NCBI RefSeq assembly: GCF_001552175.1 | Contig: NZ_BCQR01000047.1 | Span: forward strand, 1 to 64,000 | Length of the DNA stretch: 64,000 nt | From: Actinomadura kijaniata NBRC 14229 | Lineage (GTDB): Bacteria > Actinomycetota > Actinomycetes > Streptosporangiales > Streptosporangiaceae | Direction: 5' to 3' | Shown: piece by piece, positions 54,904-63,433 of the stretch | How positions within the stretch are numbered: the first letter of the stretch is position 1 | How the letters are laid out: each line of letters begins with the position of its first letter | Position numbers and translations under genes: made by a program | The notes under the pieces: model-generated | Told to the model about the DNA's origin: nothing | What the model saw: the letters and a program-made list of their open reading frames with translations, nothing else | The model's database searches: none

Positions 54904-55563
54904 CTAGACCGAGCGCGGCTCCTCGTCGCCGAACGAGATCCGCTCGGTCACCCGGATCGCGAACCACACCGCCTTGCCCCGCACCGGCGGGCCCAGCCGC
55001 GACAGCGTCCGCAGCACCCCCCAGCGGCCCTCCGCCAGCTCCCGGACGATGCTCAGGCCGCGCCCGCAGTCGCCGGACGTCCATGAGTAGCCGGGCAGCC
55101 GGGCGTCGGCGTGGCCGTCGAACACCGCGCAGCGGATCTCCGCCGTCGGGCGGGCGCCCGGTGGCGTCCACGGCAGGTCCGGGACGGCGGGCGGGTCGCC
55201 CAGGTAGAGCCACAGCTCGTGCGGGCCGTGGTCCCCGGCGTGCTGGTAGGCGTTGGTGGCCAGCTCGCTGACCATGAGCTGGGCGTCGGAGACGGTGTCG
55301 CGCGGGACGCCGAGCCCGGTGAGGGCCTCCCCGAGCACCCGGCGGGCGTGGGAGGCGCAGGCCGGGCCGCTGGGCAGCGCCCAGACCCGTCCGGGCCGCC
55401 CTCCCCCCGGGTCCGGCCGCCGGCCGTCGTCGTCGCGGACGTGGCCGTCCCGGACGTCGCCGTCCCAGGTCCCCCCGTTCCAGGCCTCGTCCCAGGTGTC
55501 GTCGCCTCCGGCCGGGTCTCCGGCCGGGTCCGTTCCGGTGCTGCTGTCCGCCGAGATCCTCAC
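54904..55563 (-). CDS. Anti-sigma-type HATPase (RsbW/SpoIIAB-like) regulator
   Basis: About 219 residues. After a Gly/Asp-rich N-terminal stretch the GHKL ATPase domain starts (ARRVLGEALTGLGVPRDTV); the N-box is LMVSELATNAYQHAG and the G-box region DCGRGLSIVRELAEG. Such proteins bind ATP and act as sigma-factor antagonists or general partners in actinobacteria. GTG at 55563 has GGAGG 5 nt upstream. It is divergent from the XRE/DUF397 pair, a recurrent neighbour set. Confidence 0.85.
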   Translation of the reverse strand: MRISADSSTGTDPAGDPAGGDDTWDEAWNGGTWDGDVRDGHVRDDDGRRPDPGGGRPGRVWALPSGPACASHARRVLGEALTGLGVPRDTVSDAQLMVSELATNAYQHAGDHGPHELWLYLGDPPAVPDLPWTPPGARPTAEIRCAVFDGHADARLPGYSWTSGDCGRGLSIVRELAEGRWGVLRTLSRLGPPVRGKAVWFAIRVTERISFGDEEPRSV

Positions 55564-56020
55564 GGGTTCCTCCCGCGTTGCGTGCCCTCGCCTGCCCCTG
55601 CGACACGGCGCGCGACCCACGTGACCGGCGGCGCGGGGCGGCCGCGCGTCCGGCACGCCCGCGCCACCCCGGACCGCTTCGTCACTTTCGGTCCCCGAGT
55701 CGTCACGATTCAGCGTCTCGTGGGATTCTCATCCCCGCAACCACCTCCGGCATATTGTTCTGGCCCGGCGTGACGGTTGGGAGCGTTCCGCACCCCCGTG
55801 ACCGGTGACGACCCCCGATGGCCGCGTCCGGCCGACCGTTTTCGTCGTTTCCGTTGCCGGTCGGCCGCGGAGCGTGGACACTGCCCGCCATGACCTGTCC
55901 ATTGCCGCACCTCCGGCACGGCGGGTCCCGGCGCTCGGACGCCGGGTCTTCCCTCGTCGCTTACAAGGTCGCTCGCAAGCTCCCGATCTTGACACTCCTC
56001 AGTCCAGGCCAGGCGGCGCC
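55564..56020. other. Intergenic region between divergent regulators
   Basis: 457 bp with no convincing gene; short frames exist in both directions. It should carry the promoters of the ATPase and the XRE regulator. A TTGACA at 55989-55994 lies 27 bp before the XRE start with no recognisable -10 at 17 bp, so I do not call a promoter. Confidence 0.4.
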
Positions 56021-56863
56021 ATGACCTACCGGCCAACCGTGCGCGGTCGGCGGCTCGCCCGCGAGTTGCGGAACCTGCGCGAGGACCGCGGACTGACCCT
56101 GCAGGAGGTGGCCGACCGGCTCGAATGGTCGCGGGCCACCGTCTCCCGGGTGGAGACCGGGCAGACCCGGCCCAAGGTCGAGGACGTCGCCGGGCTGCTC
56201 GACCTGTACGGCGTGCCCAGCCCCGAGCGCGACGCGCTGCTGACCCTGACCCGCGAGGCCGGGCAGCGCGGCTGGTGGACCGCCTACGCCGACGTGTTCT
56301 CCGGCAGCTACGCGGCGCTGGAGGACGGGGCGTCGCAGATCCGCAACTGGGACCCGCAGCTCATCCACGGCCTGTTGCAGACCGACGACTACGCGCGCGC
56401 CGTGATCACGGCGGGACGGCTGCTGCCGCGCCCCGAGGACATCGAGCGGCGGCTGGCGGCCCGCAAGATCCGGCAGCGGGTGCTGGGCCGCGCGAACGCC
56501 CCCGAGCTCCACCTGATCATCGACGAGTCGGTGCTGCTGCGCCCGATCGGCGGCCGCCGGGTGCTGTCGAGCCAGCTGACGTCACTGGCCGAGGCGGCGG
56601 AGCGACCGAACGTCACGGTGCAGGTGGTCCCCTTCGAGGCGAACGAACACGCCGGTCTGGACGGGCGTTTCACGATCCTTTCGTTCCCGGACCGCGCCGA
56701 CCCCGATATCGCCTACGTGGAGGGCACCATGGGTGACGTTTATCTCGAAAGCGCGGAGGCAATAGCCAAACACAGAGACCGCTTCGAGCGGATCGAGGCG
56801 GTGGCCCTGTCCCCCGAGGAGTCCGCGCGGTACATCCGCGAGGCAGCAGGGAGCAGCCAGTGA
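56021..56863 (+). CDS. XRE-family regulator with DUF5753 domain
   Basis: 280 residues. HTH: RRLARELRNLREDRGLTLQE, VADRLEWSRATVSRVETGQT. The C-terminal DUF5753 part shows WDPQLIHGLLQTDDYARAV, RQRVL, LHLIIDESVLLRPIGG and FTILSFPDRADPDIAYVEG. These WhiJ-like regulators pair with DUF397 partners in streptomycetes and affect development or antibiotic production. ATG at 56021; its stop overlaps the DUF397 start as GTGA. Confidence 0.92.
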   Translation: MTYRPTVRGRRLARELRNLREDRGLTLQEVADRLEWSRATVSRVETGQTRPKVEDVAGLLDLYGVPSPERDALLTLTREAGQRGWWTAYADVFSGSYAALEDGASQIRNWDPQLIHGLLQTDDYARAVITAGRLLPRPEDIERRLAARKIRQRVLGRANAPELHLIIDESVLLRPIGGRRVLSSQLTSLAEAAERPNVTVQVVPFEANEHAGLDGRFTILSFPDRADPDIAYVEGTMGDVYLESAEAIAKHRDRFERIEAVALSPEESARYIREAAGSSQ

Positions 56864-57060
56864 ACGACCTCCAGCGCCAACTCACCACGGCCATCTGGCG
56901 CACGTCGTCGCACAGCGGTAGCGGCGACCAGTGCGTCGAGGTGGCCCCCCTCACGGGCGACCGGCACGCCGTGCGCGACTCCAAGGACCGCGGCGGTCCG
57001 GCCCTGATCCTGTCCCCCGCCGACTGGCGCGCGTTTCTGGCGACCGCCCGCGCGCACTGA
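56860..57060 (+). CDS. DUF397 small protein
   Basis: 66 residues: WRTSSHSGSGDQCVEVAPL and VRDSKDRGGPALILSPADWR are the signature of DUF397 (BldB-like context partners of WhiJ-type regulators). It probably binds or modulates the adjacent XRE protein; no enzymatic residues. GTG start overlaps the upstream stop by 4 bp, so the two proteins are made together. Confidence 0.92.
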   Translation: MNDLQRQLTTAIWRTSSHSGSGDQCVEVAPLTGDRHAVRDSKDRGGPALILSPADWRAFLATARAH

Positions 57061-57144
57061 TCCACCCCACCCGAACGCACCCTCACGACGGGTCGTGGCG
57101 GCATGCCCGCCGCGGCCCGTCCGGGGCCGCCCCTTCCGCCGAAC

Positions 57145-57158
57145 TAGAACACGTTCTA
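57145..57158 (+). promoter_or_regulatory. KstR-like operator
   Basis: TAGAACACGTTCTA is an inverted repeat of TAGAAC/GTTCTA around two bases, matching the mycobacterial KstR consensus TAGAAC-N2-GTTCTA (written TNNAAC-N2-GTTNNA). It lies 34 bp before the start of the F420-type oxidoreductase, within its promoter region. KstR is a TetR-family repressor of sterol catabolism. Confidence 0.65.
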
Positions 57159-57191
57159 CTATCGCCCTCGTCGACTACCGGAGGGTGATCC

Positions 57192-58211
57192 ATGACGGCG
57201 GAACTGAGACTCGGCATCAACGTCGGCTACTGGCAGCGCCACCCCGAGGACCAGACCGAGACGGTGCTGGCCGCCGAACGGCTCGGCTACGACGCGGTGT
57301 TCACCGCCGAGGCGTACGGGTCGGACGCGTTCACCCCGCTCACCTGGTACGCCGCCCGCACGTCCCGGATCCTGCTGGGGACGGCGGTGGCGCAGATGTC
57401 GGCGCGGACCCCGGCGGCGACGGCGATGCACGCGCTGACCCTGGACGCGCTGTCGGGCGGCCGGGTGATCCTCGGGCTGGGCGCGTCGGGGCCGCAGGTG
57501 GTGGAGGGGTGGTACGGGCAGCCGTTCCCCAAGCCGCTGGCCCGCACCCGCGAGTACCTGGACATCGTCCGGCAGGTGTGGCGGCGCGAGGCGCCGGTGA
57601 CCAACGACGGCCCGCACTACCCGCTCCCCCACCCGGGCGGCGCGGGCCTGGGCAAGCCGCTGAAGTCGATCGTGCATCCGCTCCGCCCGGAGATCCCCGT
57701 CTACCTGGGCGCGGAGGGGCCGAAGAACATCGCGCTGGCCGCCGAGCTGACGCAGGGCTGGCTGCCGCTGTTCGTGGACCCGCGGCAGATCGAGCCGCTG
57801 TTCGGGGAGTCGCTGCGCGGCCGCCCGGACGGCTTCGACATCGCCGCGACCGTCACCACGATCGTCACCGACGACCTCGCCGCCGCCCTGGAGTTCGCGA
57901 AGATCCCGCTGGCGTTCTACATCGGCGGGATGGGGGCCCGGGACCGCAACTTCCACCTGGACCTGATCGGCCGCCTGGGCTACGCCGAGGAGGCCGCGCG
58001 CGTGCAGGAGCTGTTCCTGAACGGCGACCGCGCCGCCGCCGTGAAGGCCGTCCCCGACGACCTCGCCGACGCGATCTCGCTGCTAGGCCCGCTCGGCCGC
58101 ATCCGGGAGCGCCTCCAGCTGTGGCGCGACAGCCCGGTCACGACCCTGCTGCTGGCGGGCGTGAAGGACGAGCCGACGCTGCGCGCCCTCCGCGACATGG
58201 TCAAGGGCTGA
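57192..58211 (+). CDS. LLM-class F420-dependent oxidoreductase (Rv3520c-like)
   Basis: 339 residues, TIM-barrel of the luciferase-like monooxygenase superfamily: LRLGINVGYWQRHPEDQTET, AYGSDAFTPLTWYAARTSRI, MHALTLDALSGGRVILGLG and GASGPQVVEGWYGQPFPKPL. The text resembles M. tuberculosis Rv3520c, a KstR-regulon member thought to use F420H2; that match is from memory. ATG with GGAGGGTGATCC upstream. The KstR-like box at 57145 supports a lipid or sterol connection. AlsS-like gene follows after 110 bp. Confidence 0.88.
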   Translation: MTAELRLGINVGYWQRHPEDQTETVLAAERLGYDAVFTAEAYGSDAFTPLTWYAARTSRILLGTAVAQMSARTPAATAMHALTLDALSGGRVILGLGASGPQVVEGWYGQPFPKPLARTREYLDIVRQVWRREAPVTNDGPHYPLPHPGGAGLGKPLKSIVHPLRPEIPVYLGAEGPKNIALAAELTQGWLPLFVDPRQIEPLFGESLRGRPDGFDIAATVTTIVTDDLAAALEFAKIPLAFYIGGMGARDRNFHLDLIGRLGYAEEAARVQELFLNGDRAAAVKAVPDDLADAISLLGPLGRIRERLQLWRDSPVTTLLLAGVKDEPTLRALRDMVKG

Positions 58212-58321
58212 GCCCGCCCGGGTGGCGTGGCTCACAACGCGCGGTGGAATAGGGGACGTGGTGACCGGGCTGCACCAGACGTCCGGACCTCACCCAGCAG
58301 CAACCGGAAGAAGGACACACG

Positions 58322-59977
58322 ATGTCCAGCCAGAGCGACGCAGCCCGGCTCCTCGTCCGCACCCTGGAGGCCGAAGGCGTCGAGTACGTCTTCGGGATTC
58401 CCGGCGAGGAGAACATCCACTTCGTCGACGCGCTCAACGACTCCCCGATCCGCTACGTCCTGGTGCGCCACGAGCAGGGCGCCGCGTTCATGGCCGAGAT
58501 CTACGGCCGTCTCACCGGCAAGGCCGGGGTCGCCTCGGCCACCCTCGGCCCCGGCGCGATCAACCTGCAGCTCGGCGTCGCCGACGCCACCACCAACTCC
58601 ACCCCCGTCGTCGCGATCTCCGCGCAGGTCGGCCTGGACCGCATCTACAAGGAGTCGCACCAGATCGTGGACCTGGTGTCACTGTTCCGGCCGATCACCA
58701 AGTGGTCGGAGCTCGCGCCGACCGCGCGGGCGCTGCCGGAGATGGTCCGCAAGGCGTTCAAGACCGCGCAGACCGAGCGCCCCGGCGCGGTCTACCTCGC
58801 CATCCCCGAGGACGTCGAGTCCGCGCCGGTGCCCGCCGACCTCGCGCCCCTGCCCCGCAACGTCGTGCGCCCGCAGGAGCCGTCGCCCGCGCAGATCGCC
58901 CGCGCCGCCGACGTGCTGGCCCGCGCGCGGCAGCCGATCGTGCTGGCCGGGCACGGCGCGACCCGCGCGCACGCCTCCGACGCGCTGGTCCACTTCTCCG
59001 AGAGGCTGGGGCTGCCGGTCGCGACCACGTTCAACGGCAAGGGCGTCTTCCCCGACGACCACCGCAACGCGCTCGGCGCGGTCGGGTTCATGCGGCACGA
59101 CTACGTCAACTTCGGGTTCGACGAGGCCGACGTGCTGATCGCCGTGGGCTACGAGCTGCAGGAGTTCGACCCGGTCAAGGTCAACCCCAACGCCGACAAG
59201 AAGATCATCCATATTCATCAGTTCCCGGCCGAGGTGGACGACCACTACCCGGTCGAGGTCGGCATCCAGGGCGACATCTCGCACTCCCTGCGGCAGCTCG
59301 GCGAGGCGGTCCACCGGCGCTGGGACGCCACCGGCACCGGCGAGCAGATCCGCCGGATGATGCGCGAGGAGCTGGAGCAGGGCCGCGCCGACGACGGCTT
59401 CCCGCTGTCGCCGCGCCGCGTCGTCGCCGACATCCGCGAGGTGATGGGCCGCCACGACGTCGTCCTCGCCGACACCGGGGCCGTCAAGATGTGGATGGCC
59501 CGCATGTACCCGACCTACGAGCCCAACACGCTGCTGGTCTCCAACGGCCTGTCCTCGATGGGCTTCGCGGTGCCGGGCGCGCTGGCCGCCAAGCTCGCCC
59601 GCCCCGACCGGAAGGTCCTCGCGGCGACGGGCGACGGCGCGTTCCTGATGAACTCGCAGGAGATCGAGACGGCCGTGCGGGAGAGGATCCCGTTCACGGT
59701 GCTGGTCTGGCAGGACGACGCCTACGGCCTGATCGAGTGGAAGATGAACCTGGAGCTGGGACGCAGCTCCCACATCCGGTTCGGCGGGATCGACTACGTG
59801 AAGTACGCCGAGAGCCTGGGCGCCCAGGGCTACCAGGTGACCTCCGCCGACGAGCTGCTGCCGACGCTGCGCAAGGCGCTCGACCACGACGGCGTCTCGG
59901 TGGTGACGGTCCCGGTCGACTACTCGCACAACCTGCGCCTGACCGACCGCCTCGGCGAGCTGACCGACCCGTTCTGA
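58322..59977 (+). CDS. Thiamine-diphosphate enzyme, AlsS-like acetolactate synthase
   Basis: 551 residues, three-domain ThDP enzyme: N-terminal VEYVFGIPGEENIHFVDALN with the cofactor-activating Glu in RHEQGAAFMAEIYGRLTGK, a central domain (PIVLAGHGA), and a C-terminal ThDP/Mg site GDGAFLMNSQEIETA. It resembles catabolic acetolactate synthases more than IlvB because no small subunit is nearby and the FAD region is short. Other ThDP decarboxylases remain possible. ATG with GAAGG upstream. Confidence 0.85.
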   Translation: MSSQSDAARLLVRTLEAEGVEYVFGIPGEENIHFVDALNDSPIRYVLVRHEQGAAFMAEIYGRLTGKAGVASATLGPGAINLQLGVADATTNSTPVVAISAQVGLDRIYKESHQIVDLVSLFRPITKWSELAPTARALPEMVRKAFKTAQTERPGAVYLAIPEDVESAPVPADLAPLPRNVVRPQEPSPAQIARAADVLARARQPIVLAGHGATRAHASDALVHFSERLGLPVATTFNGKGVFPDDHRNALGAVGFMRHDYVNFGFDEADVLIAVGYELQEFDPVKVNPNADKKIIHIHQFPAEVDDHYPVEVGIQGDISHSLRQLGEAVHRRWDATGTGEQIRRMMREELEQGRADDGFPLSPRRVVADIREVMGRHDVVLADTGAVKMWMARMYPTYEPNTLLVSNGLSSMGFAVPGALAAKLARPDRKVLAATGDGAFLMNSQEIETAVRERIPFTVLVWQDDAYGLIEWKMNLELGRSSHIRFGGIDYVKYAESLGAQGYQVTSADELLPTLRKALDHDGVSVVTVPVDYSHNLRLTDRLGELTDPF

Positions 59978-60053
59978 CCGCTTGCGGCGCGCGGGCGGGA
60001 TGCGCCACCATCCCGATCATGACCTACCGGAAGGGCGGACCCCGCCCCGCGCG

Positions 60054-61820
60054 ATGAGCGCCCCCGCGTGGCTGGACGCCGCGCTCACCGACGGCACGGC
60101 CCTCACCCCCGGCGCACCGGAGCGGAACGAGATCTTCGCGGCGGTCCGCGCGGCCCCGGAGGGCGCGGTGGCCCGCCGCCTCCTCGCCCGCGCCGCCGAG
60201 GGGGACCGGACGGCGCTGGCCCTGCTGGGAGAACTCGTCCCCTGGGGCGAGAGGTGGCACGCCGCGGCTGCCGCGGCCGTCCCGCACCTGCTGCACGACG
60301 ATCCCGAAACCTGCCGCACTGCCGCTGCCACGGTGGCCTCGGCGGGCGGCCCCGATCTGGCGGCGGCCCTGCTCCTGCGGGACGCAGGGCGGCTCACGCC
60401 GGAGGCGGCCGATGTCGCCCGGGAGGCCGGGCCGGTGGCGCGGACGGCGTTGACCGAGGCCGCGTCGTGGCGCTTCACGGCCGACGACCTCGCCGCGCTG
60501 CGCCACGATCCCGACCCCTCGGTGCGGCTGGTGACGGCACTGTCCGCGCTGCACGGGGCCGCGCCGGAGGAACACCCCGGGATCGAGGACGAGATCCGCG
60601 CCGACCTGCGCGTCTGGGCCGAGATCGACTCCCCGGTCCAAGAGAGCATCGGCGCGCGGTGGGCCGGAGTCCACATCTGGCGCGGGGACCGCGAGGACCA
60701 CTGCTGCGCGCTGGCCGCCGAACTTCTCGCGGCCGACCGGCCCCCGCGCGTCCGCGGGGTGGGGCTGGAGATCGCCCGGGAGGCGTTCCACGCCTGGCGG
60801 GCGGCGTTCGAACGCCTCGCGCCGCTGGTGCGCCCGCTCCTCGACGTCCCCGAGCTGCGCGACCGGGCGGCGGAGTTCCTGGAACTCCACTCCGACGCGA
60901 TCCGGCGGGCGACCGACGCGTCGCCCCCGCCACCGGACGCCGAAGCCGTCTCCACGTTGCTCCGCGACGGTGACCTGACGCGAAGCCTCCTGTTCACGTT
61001 GCGGAGGGTGCCGCCGGAGTCCCTGGCTCCGGCCGTGCCGGTGCTCACCGAACGGCTGCTCACCGCGTTCCGGCGCGGCGAGGACACGAGTCTCCTCGTG
61101 ACCGCCCTGGGCCTGGCGGGTCCGGCCGCCGCGCCCGCCGTGCCGCTGCTGCGCGCCCGGTGCGCGGTCGCGCTCGACGACGGCGACGACGTCTCGGCGC
61201 TGGTGGAGGCGTTCCGCCGGATCGGGCCCGCCGCCGCCCCGGCCGTTCCGTTGCTGCGGCGGATGGACACGGCTGCGGCGATGATCGCGCTGGTGGAGAT
61301 CACCGGGAACCGGCGGTGGGCGGAGGAGACGCTGAACGCGCTGCCAGACGGGCCGCGGCCGCTGCGCACCCGGCTCCGGCTGCTGGGCTGCCTGCTCGAC
61401 CATGGCGGGCTCGACGACGGACAGGAACGGATGCTGCGCGCGTTGCTCGCGCAGCCGGGCAACGGGCGCGTGCGGGTGGCGGAGCTGCTGTGGCGGCACT
61501 CCGGACCAGCGGTCGCGGAGGAGGTCGCCACGGCGGTGGCCGAGCACCTCGGGGACGAGTACCTGGGGCCGGCGGCGCTGCGGTTGATCATCGAGATGGG
61601 GCCGCACGCGCGGGCGGCGTTGCCACGGGTGGAGGCGGTCATCGAGCGGCGTCGGAGGCTGCCGTCCAACCTGCCCTCGGCGGAGCAGGAGACCGCCGCC
61701 GACGAACGTCAGCTCGCCCTGGCCCGCCGCGCCCGCGCGAGCGTCCTCGCGGACGGCCGACTCACCGCACGTCCAGCCGGTCCACCGCGTCGCCGTGGAT
61801 GCCGGGGTGCGGGGCGATGA
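60054..61820 (+). CDS. HEAT/ARM-like helical repeat protein
   Basis: About 588 residues, almost entirely helical, with recurring stretches such as AAAAVPHLLHDDPETCRTAAATVA, AGPAAAPAVPLLRARC and GPAAAPAVPLLRRMDT, typical of HEAT-repeat solenoids that bind partners. No signal peptide or membrane helix. Function unknown. ATG at 60054 has no clear Shine-Dalgarno, but overlaps a 12-codon ORF (60019-60057) whose stop could couple initiation. The last 59 bp overlap the 3' end of the convergent aldo-keto reductase. Confidence 0.7.
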   Translation: MSAPAWLDAALTDGTALTPGAPERNEIFAAVRAAPEGAVARRLLARAAEGDRTALALLGELVPWGERWHAAAAAAVPHLLHDDPETCRTAAATVASAGGPDLAAALLLRDAGRLTPEAADVAREAGPVARTALTEAASWRFTADDLAALRHDPDPSVRLVTALSALHGAAPEEHPGIEDEIRADLRVWAEIDSPVQESIGARWAGVHIWRGDREDHCCALAAELLAADRPPRVRGVGLEIAREAFHAWRAAFERLAPLVRPLLDVPELRDRAAEFLELHSDAIRRATDASPPPPDAEAVSTLLRDGDLTRSLLFTLRRVPPESLAPAVPVLTERLLTAFRRGEDTSLLVTALGLAGPAAAPAVPLLRARCAVALDDGDDVSALVEAFRRIGPAAAPAVPLLRRMDTAAAMIALVEITGNRRWAEETLNALPDGPRPLRTRLRLLGCLLDHGGLDDGQERMLRALLAQPGNGRVRVAELLWRHSGPAVAEEVATAVAEHLGDEYLGPAALRLIIEMGPHARAALPRVEAVIERRRRLPSNLPSAEQETAADERQLALARRARASVLADGRLTARPAGPPRRRGCRGAGR

Positions 61821-62733
61821 AGTCGTGCGGGAAGCCGGGGTCGAGCGCGGCCGCCGCGGTCAGCCGGTCCACCGCCTCCGTCGGCAGGGTCACCTCGACC
61901 GCGCCGAGGGTCTCGCGGAGCTGGTCGACGCGGCTCACCCCGAGGATCGGGCAGACGGCGCGCGACCGCGCCCGGACCCACGCGATCGCCGCCTGCGCGG
62001 GGGTGACCTCCAGCTCGGCGGCGACCTTGGCGAGGGTTTCGACGACGGCGGACTCCCGGTCGTCGAGGTCCCGCCGGGGCCGTCCGGCCAGCACGCCGTG
62101 CGCCAGCGGACGCCACGACGCCACGGTCAGGCCGAGGGCCTCGGCCATCGGGAGCAGCTCGCGTTCGATGTCGCGGTGCAGCAGGTTGTAGGGGATCTGG
62201 AGGCCCGCGAACGGCGTCCAGCCGTGCCACTCGGCCAGCGTGTTGGCCCGCGCCACCACCCAGGCGGGCGCGTCCGAGATCCCGACGTACAGGACCTTCC
62301 CGGCGCGCACCGCGTCGTCGAGCGCCCGCATCATCTCCTCGACCGGGGTGAACGGGTCCCACACGTGCGCCCAGTACAGGTCGATGTAGTCGGTGTTCAG
62401 CCGCCGCAGGCTCGCCTCCAGCGCCCGGGTGAGGTTCTTGCGGTGGTTGCCGCCCGCGTTCAGGTCGGTCCGGTCGCGCGTGCAGGTGTACTTGGTGGCC
62501 AGCACGAACCGGTCGCGCCGCCCCGCCACCACCTCGCCGACGACCTCCTCGCTCTCCCCGGCGCCGTACATGTCGGCGGTGTCGATGACGTTGCCGCCGG
62601 CGTCCTCGTAGAGGCCGACGATGCGGCGCGCCTCGTCGAGGCCGACGCGGCCCGTGCGCTCGCCGAACGTCATCGCCCCGAGGAACACCTCGGAGACGCG
62701 CAGCCCGGTGTTGCCCAGCAGTCGGTAACGCAT
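61762..62733 (-). CDS. Aldo-keto reductase
   Basis: 323 residues, NADPH-dependent (beta/alpha)8 reductase. The catalytic tetrad can be placed: Asp in NVIDTADMYGAGESEE (with the Tyr), Lys in LATKYTC, and His in LYWAHVWDPFTP. NADP-site residues lie in ILGVSRVDQLRETLG. Members reduce aldehydes and ketones; the substrate is unknown. It begins 17 bp after the TetR gene on the same strand, so TetR probably co-transcribes and may regulate it. Confidence 0.92.
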   Translation of the reverse strand: MRYRLLGNTGLRVSEVFLGAMTFGERTGRVGLDEARRIVGLYEDAGGNVIDTADMYGAGESEEVVGEVVAGRRDRFVLATKYTCTRDRTDLNAGGNHRKNLTRALEASLRRLNTDYIDLYWAHVWDPFTPVEEMMRALDDAVRAGKVLYVGISDAPAWVVARANTLAEWHGWTPFAGLQIPYNLLHRDIERELLPMAEALGLTVASWRPLAHGVLAGRPRRDLDDRESAVVETLAKVAAELEVTPAQAAIAWVRARSRAVCPILGVSRVDQLRETLGAVEVTLPTEAVDRLTAAAALDPGFPHDFIAPHPGIHGDAVDRLDVR

Positions 62734-62750
62734 GTGGGGGGTTCCCTTCG

Positions 62751-63362
62751 TCAGGACCTGCGCAGGTTGCCGTGCAGGAACGTGCGGACGCCCGCCCGCA
62801 CGGTCGCCTCGACCTCGGCGTCGGTGCGGGGCGCGGCCCGGTAGGACCAGTTGGTGACGCCGACCAGGAGCATCAGTTGCAGGGCGGCGCGCTCGGGGTC
62901 GTCGAACTCCAGCAGCCCCCGGTCGGCCAGCCGCCGCAGGTGGTCCGCCAGCGCGCGGATCACCCGCCGGGGGCCCCTCTCCTGCCAGGCCTCGATGACG
63001 TCCGGGGGGACGTGCCCGGCCTCGGCGTTGATCCGCCGGACGAGGGCGGTGTGGGCCTCGTGGCCGGTCATCGGCGCGGCCCAGTCCAGGCCGAACTCGA
63101 CCAGGTCGTCCTCCAGGTCCACCACCTTGCGCAGGTGCCGGTCGATGATGGCGGTCTGCGCCTCGGCGACGCGCGTCGAGCTCTCCTCGACGACGGCCTG
63201 GAACAGCGCCGCCTTGTCGGCGAAGTGGTTGTAGATCGTGCGGGTGGACACGCCCGCCTCGGCTGCGATGGCGTCGACGGCCGCCCGCGTGTACCCCTCC
63301 CGCGCGAACACGGCCAGGGCCCCGTCCAGGATCGCCCGCCGCTTGTCGCCCCGTCCGCTCAC
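62751..63362 (-). CDS. TetR-family transcriptional regulator
   Basis: About 203 residues. HTH: KRRAILDGALAVFAREGYTR, VDAIAAEAGVSTRTIYNHFADKAALFQAVVEE; the C-terminal part (TGHEAHTALVRRINAEAGHV) is a typical ligand/dimer domain. GTG at 63362 is preferred to an upstream ATG at 63413 because a palindrome (63396-63407), a likely self-operator, would otherwise be inside the gene. Probably controls itself, the aldo-keto reductase downstream and the divergent SDR gene. Confidence 0.88.
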   Translation of the reverse strand: MSGRGDKRRAILDGALAVFAREGYTRAAVDAIAAEAGVSTRTIYNHFADKAALFQAVVEESSTRVAEAQTAIIDRHLRKVVDLEDDLVEFGLDWAAPMTGHEAHTALVRRINAEAGHVPPDVIEAWQERGPRRVIRALADHLRRLADRGLLEFDDPERAALQLMLLVGVTNWSYRAAPRTDAEVEATVRAGVRTFLHGNLRRS

Positions 63363-63395
63363 ACCACCAGGGTAAAACGCTCGCTGTACTTTTTG

Positions 63396-63407
63396 CAACG
63401 TGCGTTG
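63396..63407. promoter_or_regulatory. Candidate TetR operator
   Basis: CAACG-TG-CGTTG, a perfect 5-bp-arm palindrome in the intergenic region between the TetR gene and the SDR gene (both starts within 35 bp). Position, not experiment, suggests it is the regulator's binding site. Confidence 0.45.
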
Positions 63408-63433
63408 TACCAAGATCTCGTTACGCTGTCCGC

